64,000 nt of DNA from Numida meleagris (lineage: Eukaryota > Chordata > Aves > Galliformes > Numididae), in assembly GCF_002078875.1 (NCBI RefSeq), contig NC_034410.1, positions 102,988,138 through 103,052,137 on the forward strand, written 5' to 3'. Under the pieces are notes generated by a model that saw only the letters and a list, made by a program, of their open reading frames with translations, was not told where the DNA came from and did no database searches. Numbering within the stretch: the first letter of the stretch is position 1; the number at the start of each line of letters is the position of its first letter. A program made the translations under genes and the position numbers. Below are positions 36,655 to 48,200 of the stretch, in pieces.

Positions 36655-36815
36655 TCTGAGACTACAAGCAAGTCTTTTAATTGTTCTGTGCTCTGTTCAC
36701 TACTCGTTAGCCTCTTTTTGCATCACTTTTCCACTTTTCATTGGTATCACGAGAACAAATTCTTTATTGTTCGAGAGGTACTGGGATACTTCAGTGATGA
36801 ACATCTTAAGAGTTT
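36655..36815 (+). repeat. MIR-like ancient SINE
   Basis: Order of blocks: 'ctacaagcaagtcttttaa', 'ttgttctgtgctctgtt', and, near the end, 'gttcgagaggtactgggat' with 'agtgatgaacatctta'. This parallels 'ttgggcaagtcacttaa', 'cctctctgtgcctcagtt' and the tail 'gtaaagcactttgagat' with 'ggatgaaaggcgctata'. Strongly diverged but collinear along about 160 bp. Confidence 0.48.
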
Positions 36816-37510
36816 CTGTTAACAAACTATGAACAAATTTAGCCAAGGGATGCCAGTGTTTGCCACTTCTGATTCACATTAAACAGTCTATGGTTTATTA
36901 AGGACTTCTTAATTAATAACATGGCCAACTTCATGATTAAAAAGAAACACAAAGCAGCAGCGAAGAGAACCTCTACTGGATTATCTAATGGAAAACTCAA
37001 TCAGGCTACAAAAGCCAGCTAAAAATAAAACTAATATCTTCTTCACTGACCCCAGGCAGTTGCAACAGGATAGTATTCTTCAGTTTGTTCCCCGCAGTTT
37101 TGTGTGGTGTTTCTCTATGATAGGGCTAGCAAGTGCATTCTGCTTGGAGGAAGATTCATCTTGTCTGTGTGGGAGAATTTTGAGTTCAAATGAACCTTTA
37201 GAAGAGTCATATTTCAGGTGCCTACAATTTTATATACACAGTCAGAGAAAAGTGGTTGCTGTCGTGGAAGTACCCACTTAAACCTTTATTTAGACACCTG
37301 AATGGCATGAGCTACAGTATAGGTCATTAATGTGACAACGCAGAAAAAAGCTAGCTTAAAATAAATCAGTCCTTTATTGCACAGACGCTGGCAGACATCC
37401 CTTTGTTTTTCTAATTCAGGCTGTGTATGAGATTGCAATAGTAGAGTTCTATTTTGGTGGCCCACTCTGGGTTTTTATCACAGAATACGTTGTGCCATTG
37501 TAAATAAATT

Positions 37511-37575
37511 AAACTATTTTAAGTAAAAGCTTACACCAAGAATATCTCAGTGTAAGCTTTTACCTAAGTATAGTC
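37511..37575. other. 65-base stem-loop
   Basis: A perfect 14-bp stem, 'gtaaaagcttacac' (37,523-37,536) and 'gtgtaagcttttac' (37,550-37,563), encloses a 13-base loop. Outside it the pairing continues imperfectly for about 11 more bases with one bulge ('actat' against 'atagt'). Size and shape are compatible with a microRNA-like precursor or a palindromic transposon remnant. No known microRNA seed is recognised. It occurs about 160 bases after a run of otherwise unremarkable AT-rich DNA. Confidence 0.5.
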
Positions 37576-40500
37576 TAGACATTTAATCTCTACTACAACT
37601 GTCAAGAAAATGAGTCCTGTATCTGGTGAAGCATCCTATACTGGTTTGTTTGACAGTCTTTGGTCTCACAGTTGAAAATTTACAAAATGCAGTAATTCAT
37701 CATGGGCTTTTCACCACTAGTGCTACTTAACTAAATTCTGTCATACATGTTAAAGCTTATTAAAACAGCATTTTGTAGCATTCTGTGCTCAAAACTGTTC
37801 TGCCCACATAGGATACTACATAAATCACACATGGAGCAGTGCAAACGATAATAAGCTCCAGTATGCTGTATGTGTAAACAGTCGTGATTTTTTGGTTAGG
37901 AGCATAATGTTCTATCACATGAGAAACCTGGGCTGTGGTGTTAACCTCACCTAGCTCAGAGTTTAGGAGCATCACAGAGGTGATATTTTCAGCCTCAGAG
38001 GGATAATGTATCATACTTGAGCACCTTGTTCACAGCAGTGCTGCACTCCTGAAATAGGCTATCATCACTTCTAGGGGCTGATGGCTTTGTGCCGTGAGGT
38101 ACAGCTGCACCTAAAGCTGTGAGGAGAGGGGACATGGGTGTGGAAGGACAGAATTTAATGAGGAACAGCACTTTGCAGTGGTGCTTAAAATTCCTCAGGC
38201 TTTGTGTCCCAGTAAGCTGTGGGTAAGTGAGGACAAGCACAAATAGCTTGGAAATTTCATATTGAAAAAAAAAATATTGAAATGTGTTTATACAGCCTAC
38301 AGTAGTGCAGGGATTATTTAGGCAGCTGGATTTATAAGCATTAATTGTAATGACTGCTTCAGTGCTATGCAATTACAACCCAAAAGCAAGGTCTGGCTCT
38401 TCCCTGCCCAGGCAGAGTGCATCAGAGGTGGGACTCTATGAGGTGCCATGAAGATACAGTCTCCAGCTTTGACATTGTCCCTCAATTTCAGCTCAAGAGA
38501 GCCCTAAGTCATTGAGCTGGTTCCCCATGAGTCCTCCATTCATGACTGAATCCTCCATTCAATGTAGCTCCATCTGGGTAAATGACCTGCTCTCTTCTGG
38601 CCAGCTGTTAAAAGAGGAGTGAGCCACAGTCCACATGGGACAGGGTTCCAGGTAGTGAATCCTAAACAAATGTTAACTGTATCCTACAACTGAATAAATA
38701 TTCTGGCCTTGGAAAAAGGTAAAACTGAAGACACATCCATTTGTCTACGGTTTTCTACTACATTGTGCTAAGCCTAAGGAGGTTGCAATTATTGGCTATT
38801 TTGGCTCCTGTTATGAGATGCCTAGCTTTTGTCAAGCATTGTGTAGTGTGTTTTGACATGAGTTTTTGCAGCGATCAGTCACTCAAAATTTAGCTGCTAG
38901 CAAACAGTATCACCCACCCGGAAGAAATTAAAGACATGTTTTGTGCCTTTAAAGGTGATGCCTGAAGCAGTCCATAAGCACATACTGAGAAATTGGTTCA
39001 ACACCAACATAGTGTTACCTGATTTACTGGTTTTGTGAAGCTAAAATGCTCAGGCATGGTACTGCAGCAAGGAGAACACAGCTTTCACACAAAACAACTT
39101 GCAGGAGAGAGCTGTGTCCACTGACCACTCTTTGTTTTCCACTGGGGAGTTCTACCCCAGGTGATCAGGCTTAATTTTGACTTGTTGGGGAAAAGAACAA
39201 AATCCAAATCTGAAGCATTGTGACTATGAGAAAATGTGATTACATGGTTTCTATACTAGTGAACTTCAAACACATACCTTTTCCACAGCCATAAAATTGC
39301 AAACAGGAGAAGTGGACATCAAACTGAGACATATCCGTTCTTGCTGTAGTCACAGAGCCTTCTTAGATATCCACAGGACATGGGGATGGGGACATGTGTC
39401 AGAAGAACTGTTGGTAGATGTGATCAGGAAACAAATGCACATGCCAGTTTGGTCTGTGAATGTGAAGCCATAGGTGCACATTCTCTTAGCATTGAACTAC
39501 ACAGGTTGGAGACATTCCTGTCATTGTTGCTGGAAGTACTACTCCTGCCAGAAGATGTGATCCAGTGAGAGCTCCCGGGCAAGGCAGCTGGGTGAGGTTA
39601 CACTGCTGAGGAAGGCAATTTTGCTAACTGTCTGGCTTGAAGCAGATGAGGAAGGGCTTGTGTGCCCTTTTCTTGGAAGAATGGAGGTGACAATGCTTTC
39701 TGGTAGGGGCATGGTAACCCCCAGTTAGGAATGATAGTCTTTGACAGGCACAGCTGTTTGTAGAATCCATGACCTACTATGAAAACTTCAAGTGTGACTG
39801 GAAAATTAGTTAGACAGTGGCAAGCATAATATTTATAGATAGAAAAATCTAGCCAGGCTTGTAGGCGTGAGCAGACCATGGCATAGGTCCTGCCACAGAG
39901 TTGCAGGACTCCTGACTCACAACTTCCCCCTCCATCTTCCCTCTACTTCTGCCCCCAGCTCCTCCAGGGCAGGATGAGCTGGAGGGGTGACCTGAGGTTG
40001 TCCTCCCAATGCTGGCATCCAGCCTGTCTGTCCAGCACTGAGCCCAGCAGCTCTGATACAAAAGAAAGCATGCATACAGCCTGCAGTTCTGGCTGCCTGC
40101 AAAAGCAAGGGCTGGCCCACGGCCCTGGCAGCTGGAATGCAGAAGTGCAAAGTGAAATGAACAAAGGCACTGCTTCCTTTCCCTCCTCTTTATCTATTTA
40201 TTTGGCTAGTTAATCCAGTTTGGGATGCTGTTTATTCCTTGGGCAGCCTGTGGCATCCCTAAGCTACAGTAACCTTGATTAAATCCAAGTACTGTAATAA
40301 TGAGAGGGCTATAGTTCTGCATGGTGGTCCCACACTGTGCAAACAGCAGTAGGGAAGCACAATTACATATAGAGACAGATGCAGAGCAGGAACATATGTG
40401 TTAAACCTGTGTGCAGCCCACAGCCCAGCAGGGCTGCTGTGCCCCATGGCTTTTCAAGGTGAATGTGTTGAAGGAGAGGAGGTAAGCAGAGGGTATGGGT

Positions 40501-42740
40501 CTCAGAACAGGTCTTAAAATCCAAAGTCATGGCACCTTTCTTCTGAGAGGAGGTGAGCTTGGGAAAATTCAGCCATCATTCTTCCTTTCTGCTGCGGCAC
40601 GTCTTCCCTGTTTTTCTGATGTTTTGGGCAAACTGTGTAAAAGGGATTTTGGTAAGAGCCCACTTCAGACAGGTAAGCAAAAGAAAATGAAAGATGGCTT
40701 TAGCACTGAATTTTGCATGTCCCTATATTAAAATCCCGTCTCAGAGCTGAAGTGCTGATTTTTCTGGTGTTAGCACTCCTATTTTGCAGCATCATCTTCA
40801 TTCTGAGTGGATCCCTTACCATCAGCAAATCAGAGACTCATGAACTTGAAAAGGATGGCATGTAGGAGTGAGAGAGGAAGAGGGAGACAAAGCAAGTTCC
40901 AAAGTAATTTTTTAAATCTCTTGATCAGGGTTTTCCAAGAAAGACATGCATAGGAGTTTCCACTGCATTGACCACTGTTAATGAGACCGCAAAGCCCTTT
41001 TTCTCAGCAGGTGCAAGCCCACTTTTGGGCACTCAGCAGATGATGATCATAACACTGCATACTTTTTCCTGCTTCAGCTACCTGCCTAACTTCAGGAAGC
41101 TGGGCTCAGCAGCCTATGCCAGGATGGCCGCTCTGGCACTTGTTCCAGTGCCTTTCTTCTCATCATTTAAGGGGCTAATGAAGGAGGGCTCACCACAGCG
41201 GGACAAGCCAACTTTTTTCCCTGGGGATCTGTGATGTGCACACAAGGAGAATGGGGAGAAGGTTGGGAGATTTTTACCTATCAATGGCATGAAGAGTTTT
41301 ACTGGCATAAGTGCAGATGTGGAGAAGAGAGGGTTTATAGTTCAGCATACCAGGGAAGTGCTGATGAAACAGTCACACGTGGGAGTAGGGAGGAAAGAAG
41401 ACTGTTTATTCAGAAGGCAAATTATAGAGCCACAGAAAAACATTGCTCATGCTCTTCAAAAACTCACCACCGCTCAAAAGGCAACATCTGAGGTCATCTA
41501 TTAATAGGATTTATGCTACAGAGCAAGCTGTCTGGAGAACACAATAGAAATTAGTTCCAGAGCACCTTTGCTTCCTGGTACTTTTGCAAATGCAAACAGC
41601 AAACAAAAAAGTCAAGATTGCTATCTATATTTCTTTGAATGAGTAAACTTCTGCCTGAAATTTGGCCAAGGGTAGGCAAATGCCATCCAATTGCTTTTTT
41701 ATTCTTTTTTCCGCTTTCCATCTGCTTTAAACTATGGCAAGAGGAATTCCTGGCTGACTATGTTAAGGGCAGAGGCTGGAGGAATAAGGAGGCCGTCTGT
41801 CAGCTCTCTTGGCTACATGGTTGGCTGCTGTCCAGGGCTGGGAGGTGCAGGTGCTGCAGATGAGGTCCCTAGGATACTAAGCCATCATCTCCCACCCATC
41901 CCAGGATGCTGAGCCATCTCCCACCATCGCTTGGCAGCTAGGACATTTCCCCTGGCTGCCCCTGCCCTCCTCACTCCCCACTGAGAAATGGTCCCATGCA
42001 GGTCTTTGTTACAGTTTAAGAGCTGCTGAGCATAGCTCTCAGCTTGGTTTTGTTGTTTTTTTTATCCATCTGCTGGAGTGCTGTAATGCTGGGTTTCTAG
42101 TCTGCTGCATACTGGGGGAAAGGGAGGCCACATGAAACAGCTTGGTGGTTTGTGCCCCTGGGGTATGTCTGCATGGCCTGCAGCAGTCAGATGTGGCCTT
42201 GCTTTGCCCATTCTCCACAATTGATCAAGAGCCACACACCGCTGTTACTGTGCTGTGCTGCCTCCAGCTGTGCAGCTTCCTGTCAGCCTGGAGCTATCTG
42301 GAAATAACACAAGGACGTGTCCTTTGAAGAGTCCAAGGCTTGAAATCATGGTCAGGCTCGAGATCTGGTACTTCCACCAGCTCAGTCCTCCTCTCCCAGT
42401 AAAGCTGTCTGACAAGTCTGAGAGGGCAAAGAGAAGTTTTGTGAGAGATTTTAGGGAGGGTTCTTTCCACCTAGGTGACAGGAACAGCTTCTGGACCTGC
42501 TGGAGACGTGCTGGTTTTGCCAAATGGCAGAAGAGTCCCCAGATCTCAGCCTGAAGGCTCATGGAGAGTGTGCACAACTGGAAATACAAACCACATGCCA
42601 TGTCACCCAAAAAAAGCCATACCATAGACATGACAAAAGAGGAGTGTGTGAACACAGCAAACCAGTGGTTTGCAACCAACAGGGGAAAGAAAACAAGGAG
42701 ATATTAAAGATGATGATTTTCAACATTTTTTCAATGGTCT
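37576..42740. other. Gene-free stretch
   Basis: No repeat family or gene recognised. Open frames around 39,850-40,210 and 41,230-41,510 overlap in several frames and have no family resemblance. Confidence 0.4.
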
Positions 42741-42743
42741 TGA

Positions 42744-42890
42744 ATCACAGAATCATAGAATAATTAAGGTTGGAAAAGACCACTAGGATCATCTAGTCAT
42801 GACCCCACCAACATTCTCACAGACCATGTCCCTCAGTGCCACATCCACACGGTTCTTGAACACCTCCAGGGATGGTGACTCCACCACCAA
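42744..42890 (-). mobile_element. CR1 LINE, 5'-truncated 3' end
   Basis: Begins in plus orientation with 'cacagaatcatagaat', then 'aaggttggaaaagaccac', 'aggatcatctagtc', 'ccacatccacacggttc' and 'tccagggatggtgactcc'. This is the inverted 3' region of an avian CR1 subfamily with the 'aaagacc(t)ctaagatcatc' variant. The sequence after about 42,890 no longer matches clearly. Non-coding. Confidence 0.88.
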
Positions 42891-43464
42891 TTACAACATT
42901 ACTGTCAAAAAAATTTGCAGACAGCTCTAAGTGATGAACAGTATGATTTCCAATTGGAGACAATTACACAGTGATCAAAATTATTTGGCATGATGGACAC
43001 ATTTAACAAAATGCATTTCAGTGCTAAGAATACAGGTGAAGCAGGGACGTAGGGAATGTTCAGAAAGGGCTGAGGAAGTGAGCTCCTTGTGTAGGTCTGT
43101 ATGGGTAGAGGCAGGGAAGTCTTGTAGTGGAAGACCTGATAGGAGGGATCCTGATGTGCTGCCTGTGTTTCTGGTGCTCACACTGTGAAGAGGAGCTGGG
43201 AACTACTGCAGACAGCACTAGAGGGTCATGGAGATAGCTGAGCTATGATGTGTGAGTACGAAGACCTTAAAAGGGAAAAAATACTAGCTATTATAGTGCT
43301 CCTGAACTAGTGTTGGAGGCTGGAAGCTGAAGTCACACGAAATCATGCAGTGCAGGCTGTTAATACAGAAGGTGAAAAATGTGAAGGTAGCCAGGGAATT
43401 GTTGGAGTCCTTTTTTCTTGGTACCTTTAAATCAAGATAATCTGGGGAATAAGTTACTTGAACT

Positions 43465-43541
43465 ACATATATATATGTATATGTATATGTATATGAATAT
43501 ATGAATATATATATATATATTCATATACATATGAATATGTA
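43465..43541. repeat. TA-rich repeat with a 30-bp perfect palindrome
   Basis: Alternating (TA)/(TATG) units; bases 43,498-43,527 are exactly self-complementary, centred on 43,512/43,513. Such tracts can extrude cruciforms and are often length-variable. Confidence 0.9.
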
Positions 43542-44469
43542 GCCTAAAATGCAACAAATCTTTCATCCTAGTTGATGAGTTGTCACAACTTGGAAGCATA
43601 ACGTATTGGGCTATTCTGTGCTTGAAAAGACTGTACCCACGGTACAGGGTCTGTGTTGTTCCTGGTAGGGGCACACAGACATTAACTGGAAAACAGGCAG
43701 TTACGAGTGTGAAGGAAATCAGATGATCAAAGCCCAAGCGCCTAAAAACTTTAAAATATTCTGATCCAGGCGTAACGGCAGCTGCAGATTCTTCATAATA
43801 AAGGTGAAACTTTTCATGTTTGCCCACTTCTTTTCCATTCTGACAAACCAGGGGCACTGGAAGTGTTCTGTTCAAGGAAAGGATCCATTTCTATTGCAGG
43901 GAAGTAATCACTGCTTCACCATTCCCTTACCCTCTTTTGGGCTTCTGTGGTTTCTAGCCCAGGTTTCTTGTGCCAGTCTAGCCCAGATAACATTGGAGAT
44001 GATCTTGAAAGAGATCAAATGAAGGAGAGGAACAGCAAAACCACATGACTTTGCACCCAACTGCAAGTCTATCAGGAAGAAAATAGTTGCAACTGGACGG
44101 CCTGCAGCATGCCAGCCTAAAGCTCATAGGCATAAAAGCCTCTCTTCACTTACAGTGTTAGCATTGCTTACTGGAATCATACAAACAAAAGAAATGAGCC
44201 CCCTCACAGGATGCGACGTTCTATTAGCCGATATTACCATCTTTGCTTCTCCGCTCCTATGCCACAAACCCTGAACATGTGCTACATATCCTTAGGCACT
44301 CATTGGTTAATTTACTCGTGCAGAGTAAGGCAACAAAATAGTAATAATAAATTGCTAAGCATAGTACAATCAGAACAAAGATACTCTGCTGCATTTCTTT
44401 TTGCTTCTATTCCTCGGTATTTCTTCTCAGCCACACATATAATATGAAACTACAGGTGGAAGGAAGGTC

Positions 44470-44640
44470 TGACACATTAATAAATCTTATGAGAAAAACT
44501 AAATAATTCATTAAAAGGAATTAACAAGTTAATAAGAGCAGAAGTGAGTTAAAATACAATAAAATATTATTAATACATCTCAGCCTGTATCCAGAGCCTA
44601 TTTAAAGTGAATCAATGCACAATTAATGGGAAGCTGAACT
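44470..44640. promoter_or_regulatory. Cluster of homeodomain-type ATTA/TAAT cores
   Basis: About nine ATTA/TAAT cores fall within 170 bp (for example at 44,476, 44,504, 44,510, 44,520, 44,530 and 44,622). The sequence is AT-rich, so a good part of this is expected by chance. A candidate enhancer only. Confidence 0.2.
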
Positions 44641-45250
44641 CCAGTTTCTGTATGACTATGTATAAGGCATATCATGCAATATCATCCAATCTGCGAGCTG
44701 TTTAATCTCTTTAGCACTTTTGAAATGAAACCAAATGTGATCTGGACTTCAGGCTGCTCAGTTACTGCACTGATGGAAATTTCAGAAATAAGAAAAAGCG
44801 GTAGTCAGAAAATAGCGTGTATTTGTGGGAGGATAGAAACAGTACCCTAGAAACAGTAATTTCCTCTATTTATAATTTTTCAATTGAAATAGAAACTTTG
44901 AGTTTGGAACTAAGCTTCAGAGTTCTGTATTAAAAAAAATAGCAATTTTAATTGCAATAAAATCATCACACATTTGTTTTGAGGGGATTGTTAGACCTAT
45001 TATAATTGCAGTATTGATTCGTTAAGTTTTCCTTTTTCTTGTGTGTGTGTGTAGTGGGAATTCTGTGGCGACAAAGAATTTGTACAAAGATGACTGTGCT
45101 GGGAGAAGAAGCTAGGGAAAACCCTGAAGGCCAGGAAAATGAACATGGGCTCTGGAATCAGCCCATGTATATGCTATCCAGGGAGCAGTGATTTCCTGGA
45201 ACTTTCCAGATTTGGAACGTAAGAAGCAAGTTAACTAGTTTCAGCTTTTT

Positions 45251-48200
45251 GCACAGTAATAATTGTAACGTGTGAAGTAGATACTGTAAATTTAGTGTGA
45301 CTTCAGTTTATCATGTGTTTTATCCTTATCCCTTTGCTGAGAAGGATATGAAGACCCGAGGACCTAGGGTCCTTGGTGTCACACGGTTGCATCCCAAAAA
45401 CTCAGAGAAATTTCTTATTTAAAAAGACATCAAATACCAGGTGCATGGTTAGAGTTTGTCTAAAAAAAATCTGAATAACCACCAGATTTGGCTCTGAATG
45501 TTCTCCCAGAACTTTCTTTTGAAATAGGTGCTGCTCATCTCAAGAGCAGGAATGGCCTTTTGTATCTCACCCAGCGCTGTACTCCCTGAGGACTTCTGTG
45601 AGAGCTTGTACTTGGATTTTCTTTTTACTTTGGTGGATGCTGTGGAGATCAAAAAGATAGATGTGGCAGAGGAGAGAACTGAAATGACTGAGTTTTTTTC
45701 CTCTGCAGAAGAGACTGCAACAGGAAGGAAAGCTGAGGCCAAATCTTGGCATTAATGAAAGAAGGTCATTTCCTTCTACTGCAATAAGCAATGACAGACA
45801 CAAAGGCATGCCCTGCCTTGCAGTGTGACAACTTGCTTGCCACTCCCCTAGCCACGAGCATGGCCCTTCCTGACTACCTAGTGTTGAACATGAGTAGCCC
45901 AGCTTGGCAGGAAGTGTAGCTGACAGATCCAGACGTAATCTATGAGAGAAACACCCTGGTCGACCTGGTGAGCTGTGAGAAACACACGGCTCCTGAGAGC
46001 AGAGATGTAGAGGTAGGGAGTATGGGGGCAGGAGTGTACAACTTGCTCAGGATGCATCACCAACACCTTTTGCACCACAAAGGCAGTATCCTCAGCAGAC
46101 CTGACTGAGACGAAAACCAGGAACAAGAATGTTTTCTAGAACAATCTCCCAACTTCCCTTCCCTCCCCCAACCCGGTTTTATGATGTACGTTTGAGAGTG
46201 ATGTCAGGAGCTGTGCGGTGACACAGCCCCAGGTGGTGCTCTGGATGAAGATGGTCTCTGTGCAAGCTGCAGTCCGAGCAGAGGACTGTGTCTCCAGTGT
46301 CCCATCCACTTGTCACACTGGAAAGAATTCAGCCACCTTCAGTGTGAGTGTCTGCATTGAATCAGCTCTGGCTGCCCTTGGGTCTTGAGGCTGGCCACAG
46401 AGAGTCTCAAATGTCCAGCTTTTGGGTAGGTGAGGAATTTCCCACCACCTGTCTCTGTCAGCCTGAAGGTTTTTAATACAGCTTGCCTCAGGAATCTAGC
46501 TTTTCTCCACAGACTTGTTCCTCATCATGCAAGCTGGGGATTTGCCTTGTCTTTGTAATTTGATGTTTCTAGGGGAATCATATATTCCATATTACGCAGC
46601 ACTTGAGATCCATCCAATAATAAGACATGATGGGACCAGTTTGAAACTCTTTCTGGGCCACCTGGACATCAAAAGATGAGATTCTTTCTGAGTGGGAAGA
46701 CAGGACTCCCCCATGCAAAGCAAGTTTCAACCCCATGTAAAGGTGCTTTATGGCCTCCTTACTTGACAGTCCAATGGAAAGGGCTGAGGGTCTCCCTGCT
46801 GTCAGACGTCGGTGTGAGTCTCCCCGGAGTGATGTGACCTGGACCAGCTTCATGGTAATTTTATTTTTTCCTCCTATATTCATTTTGAAAACTTTCTCTG
46901 GGTTAGCCTTCGGTCCTGTGGTGCAGATGTTCAGCAGCCTGCATTCTTTTGAAAATAATGGGTTATTTGCAGGGCACTGATTGTCCCTGTTTAAAAGAAA
47001 TAACCCCTATCCTTGAAAAAGGAAACATATGCCTCTCCTACTCTGTCATCTCTTCTCGCACACTGCACGGAGGGTTAAAGGCGTGTCTCTGTCTCCTCCC
47101 CAGATGTCTTTATTAATAGCTTTCAAATATTGGCCTCCTTAGGCCATGGGCAGATGCAGCTCTGGACATGCTAGAGGCTGCATAGCACTCAAGGAGATAA
47201 GACAGTTTAGTTTAGCACAGCACGAATGATTCCAGCCTCAAGTCCCAATCAAAGAGATTTACAGCTGTTTTAAAAAGACAGCAATGTTGACTTGACTGGT
47301 GAAAGAATGCATGAAACCACTCTCAATAAAAGGCCTGGTTTTAACAAGTAAATAAATTTTGGAAGCATAGCATATATAACTAGATTATTATTTCCTTTAA
47401 AATTAGCATGGTATCCTGATTATAACGCATCAGCAATATTTCTCCTTTTGGAATTAACAGTCAGTACCCCCATGAGAGAGACACATCCTTTAGTTAAAAC
47501 AATTAATAAAACAGACAGTGAAACAGATCTCCTTTGTCACCATTTAGGAGCAATTTAATACTCTCTGTACCTAATATTTCACGATGCAGAAATCCTATTC
47601 CCTAATTTCCTTTCGAAGCCTCTCTCCCAAAGGGCTGATAATTTTGCCTTTTTCACTCCTTTAGTGCAAGAGACCTTGCTCGGCACCTCACTGGATCAGG
47701 CCCCAGGAGAGGCACACAAAATGTTCGGATGTCCCTGCAAAGGAACAAAGATGACCCCACACCTCACACTGGGTGGCCCTGCACAGGCACTAATGAAGTG
47801 ACCATCTGCAATCTGCACCAAGCAATTATTGCTCGCCTCCCCTGACTGCCCACCATGTGCTGGCACAGCCTGGTAGGAGGTGCACCTGGGGCGGCGGGGG
47901 TCGGGGAGCGGATGGTGTGCAGCCCTTCACTGGGAGGCATGCAACCTGCTGAGCAGACAGGTGCTGCCTGTGTGGATGTCCATGGGCGATGAAGCCTGGT
48001 TGTCCTGGTAGCTGACATCTATATCTAGATCTATCTGGATTTTTAAACTGATACAACATGAAGAATGTCACTCTCTGTTACTGTATATGCATATCTTATG
48101 GATATCCTTTAAGCACAATGCCTTGACCATGTCTGCCCTGTTTTCCTCAGCTGATGGATTTTGCCACTGTAGTGGTCTATTGTTTTGCTTTCTTGTTTCT

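Larger units (their letters stand above)
42891..45250. other. Gene-free, AT-rich stretch
   Basis: Includes a (TA)-rich palindromic tract (43,465-43,541) and a section with many ATTA/TAAT cores at 44,470-44,640, both treated separately. Confidence 0.4.

Noticed and set aside
43432..43875. 147-residue minus-strand frame ending in Ile/Tyr repeats
   Set aside because: The repetitive part is translation of the TA-rich palindromic tract; the remainder has no family resemblance.
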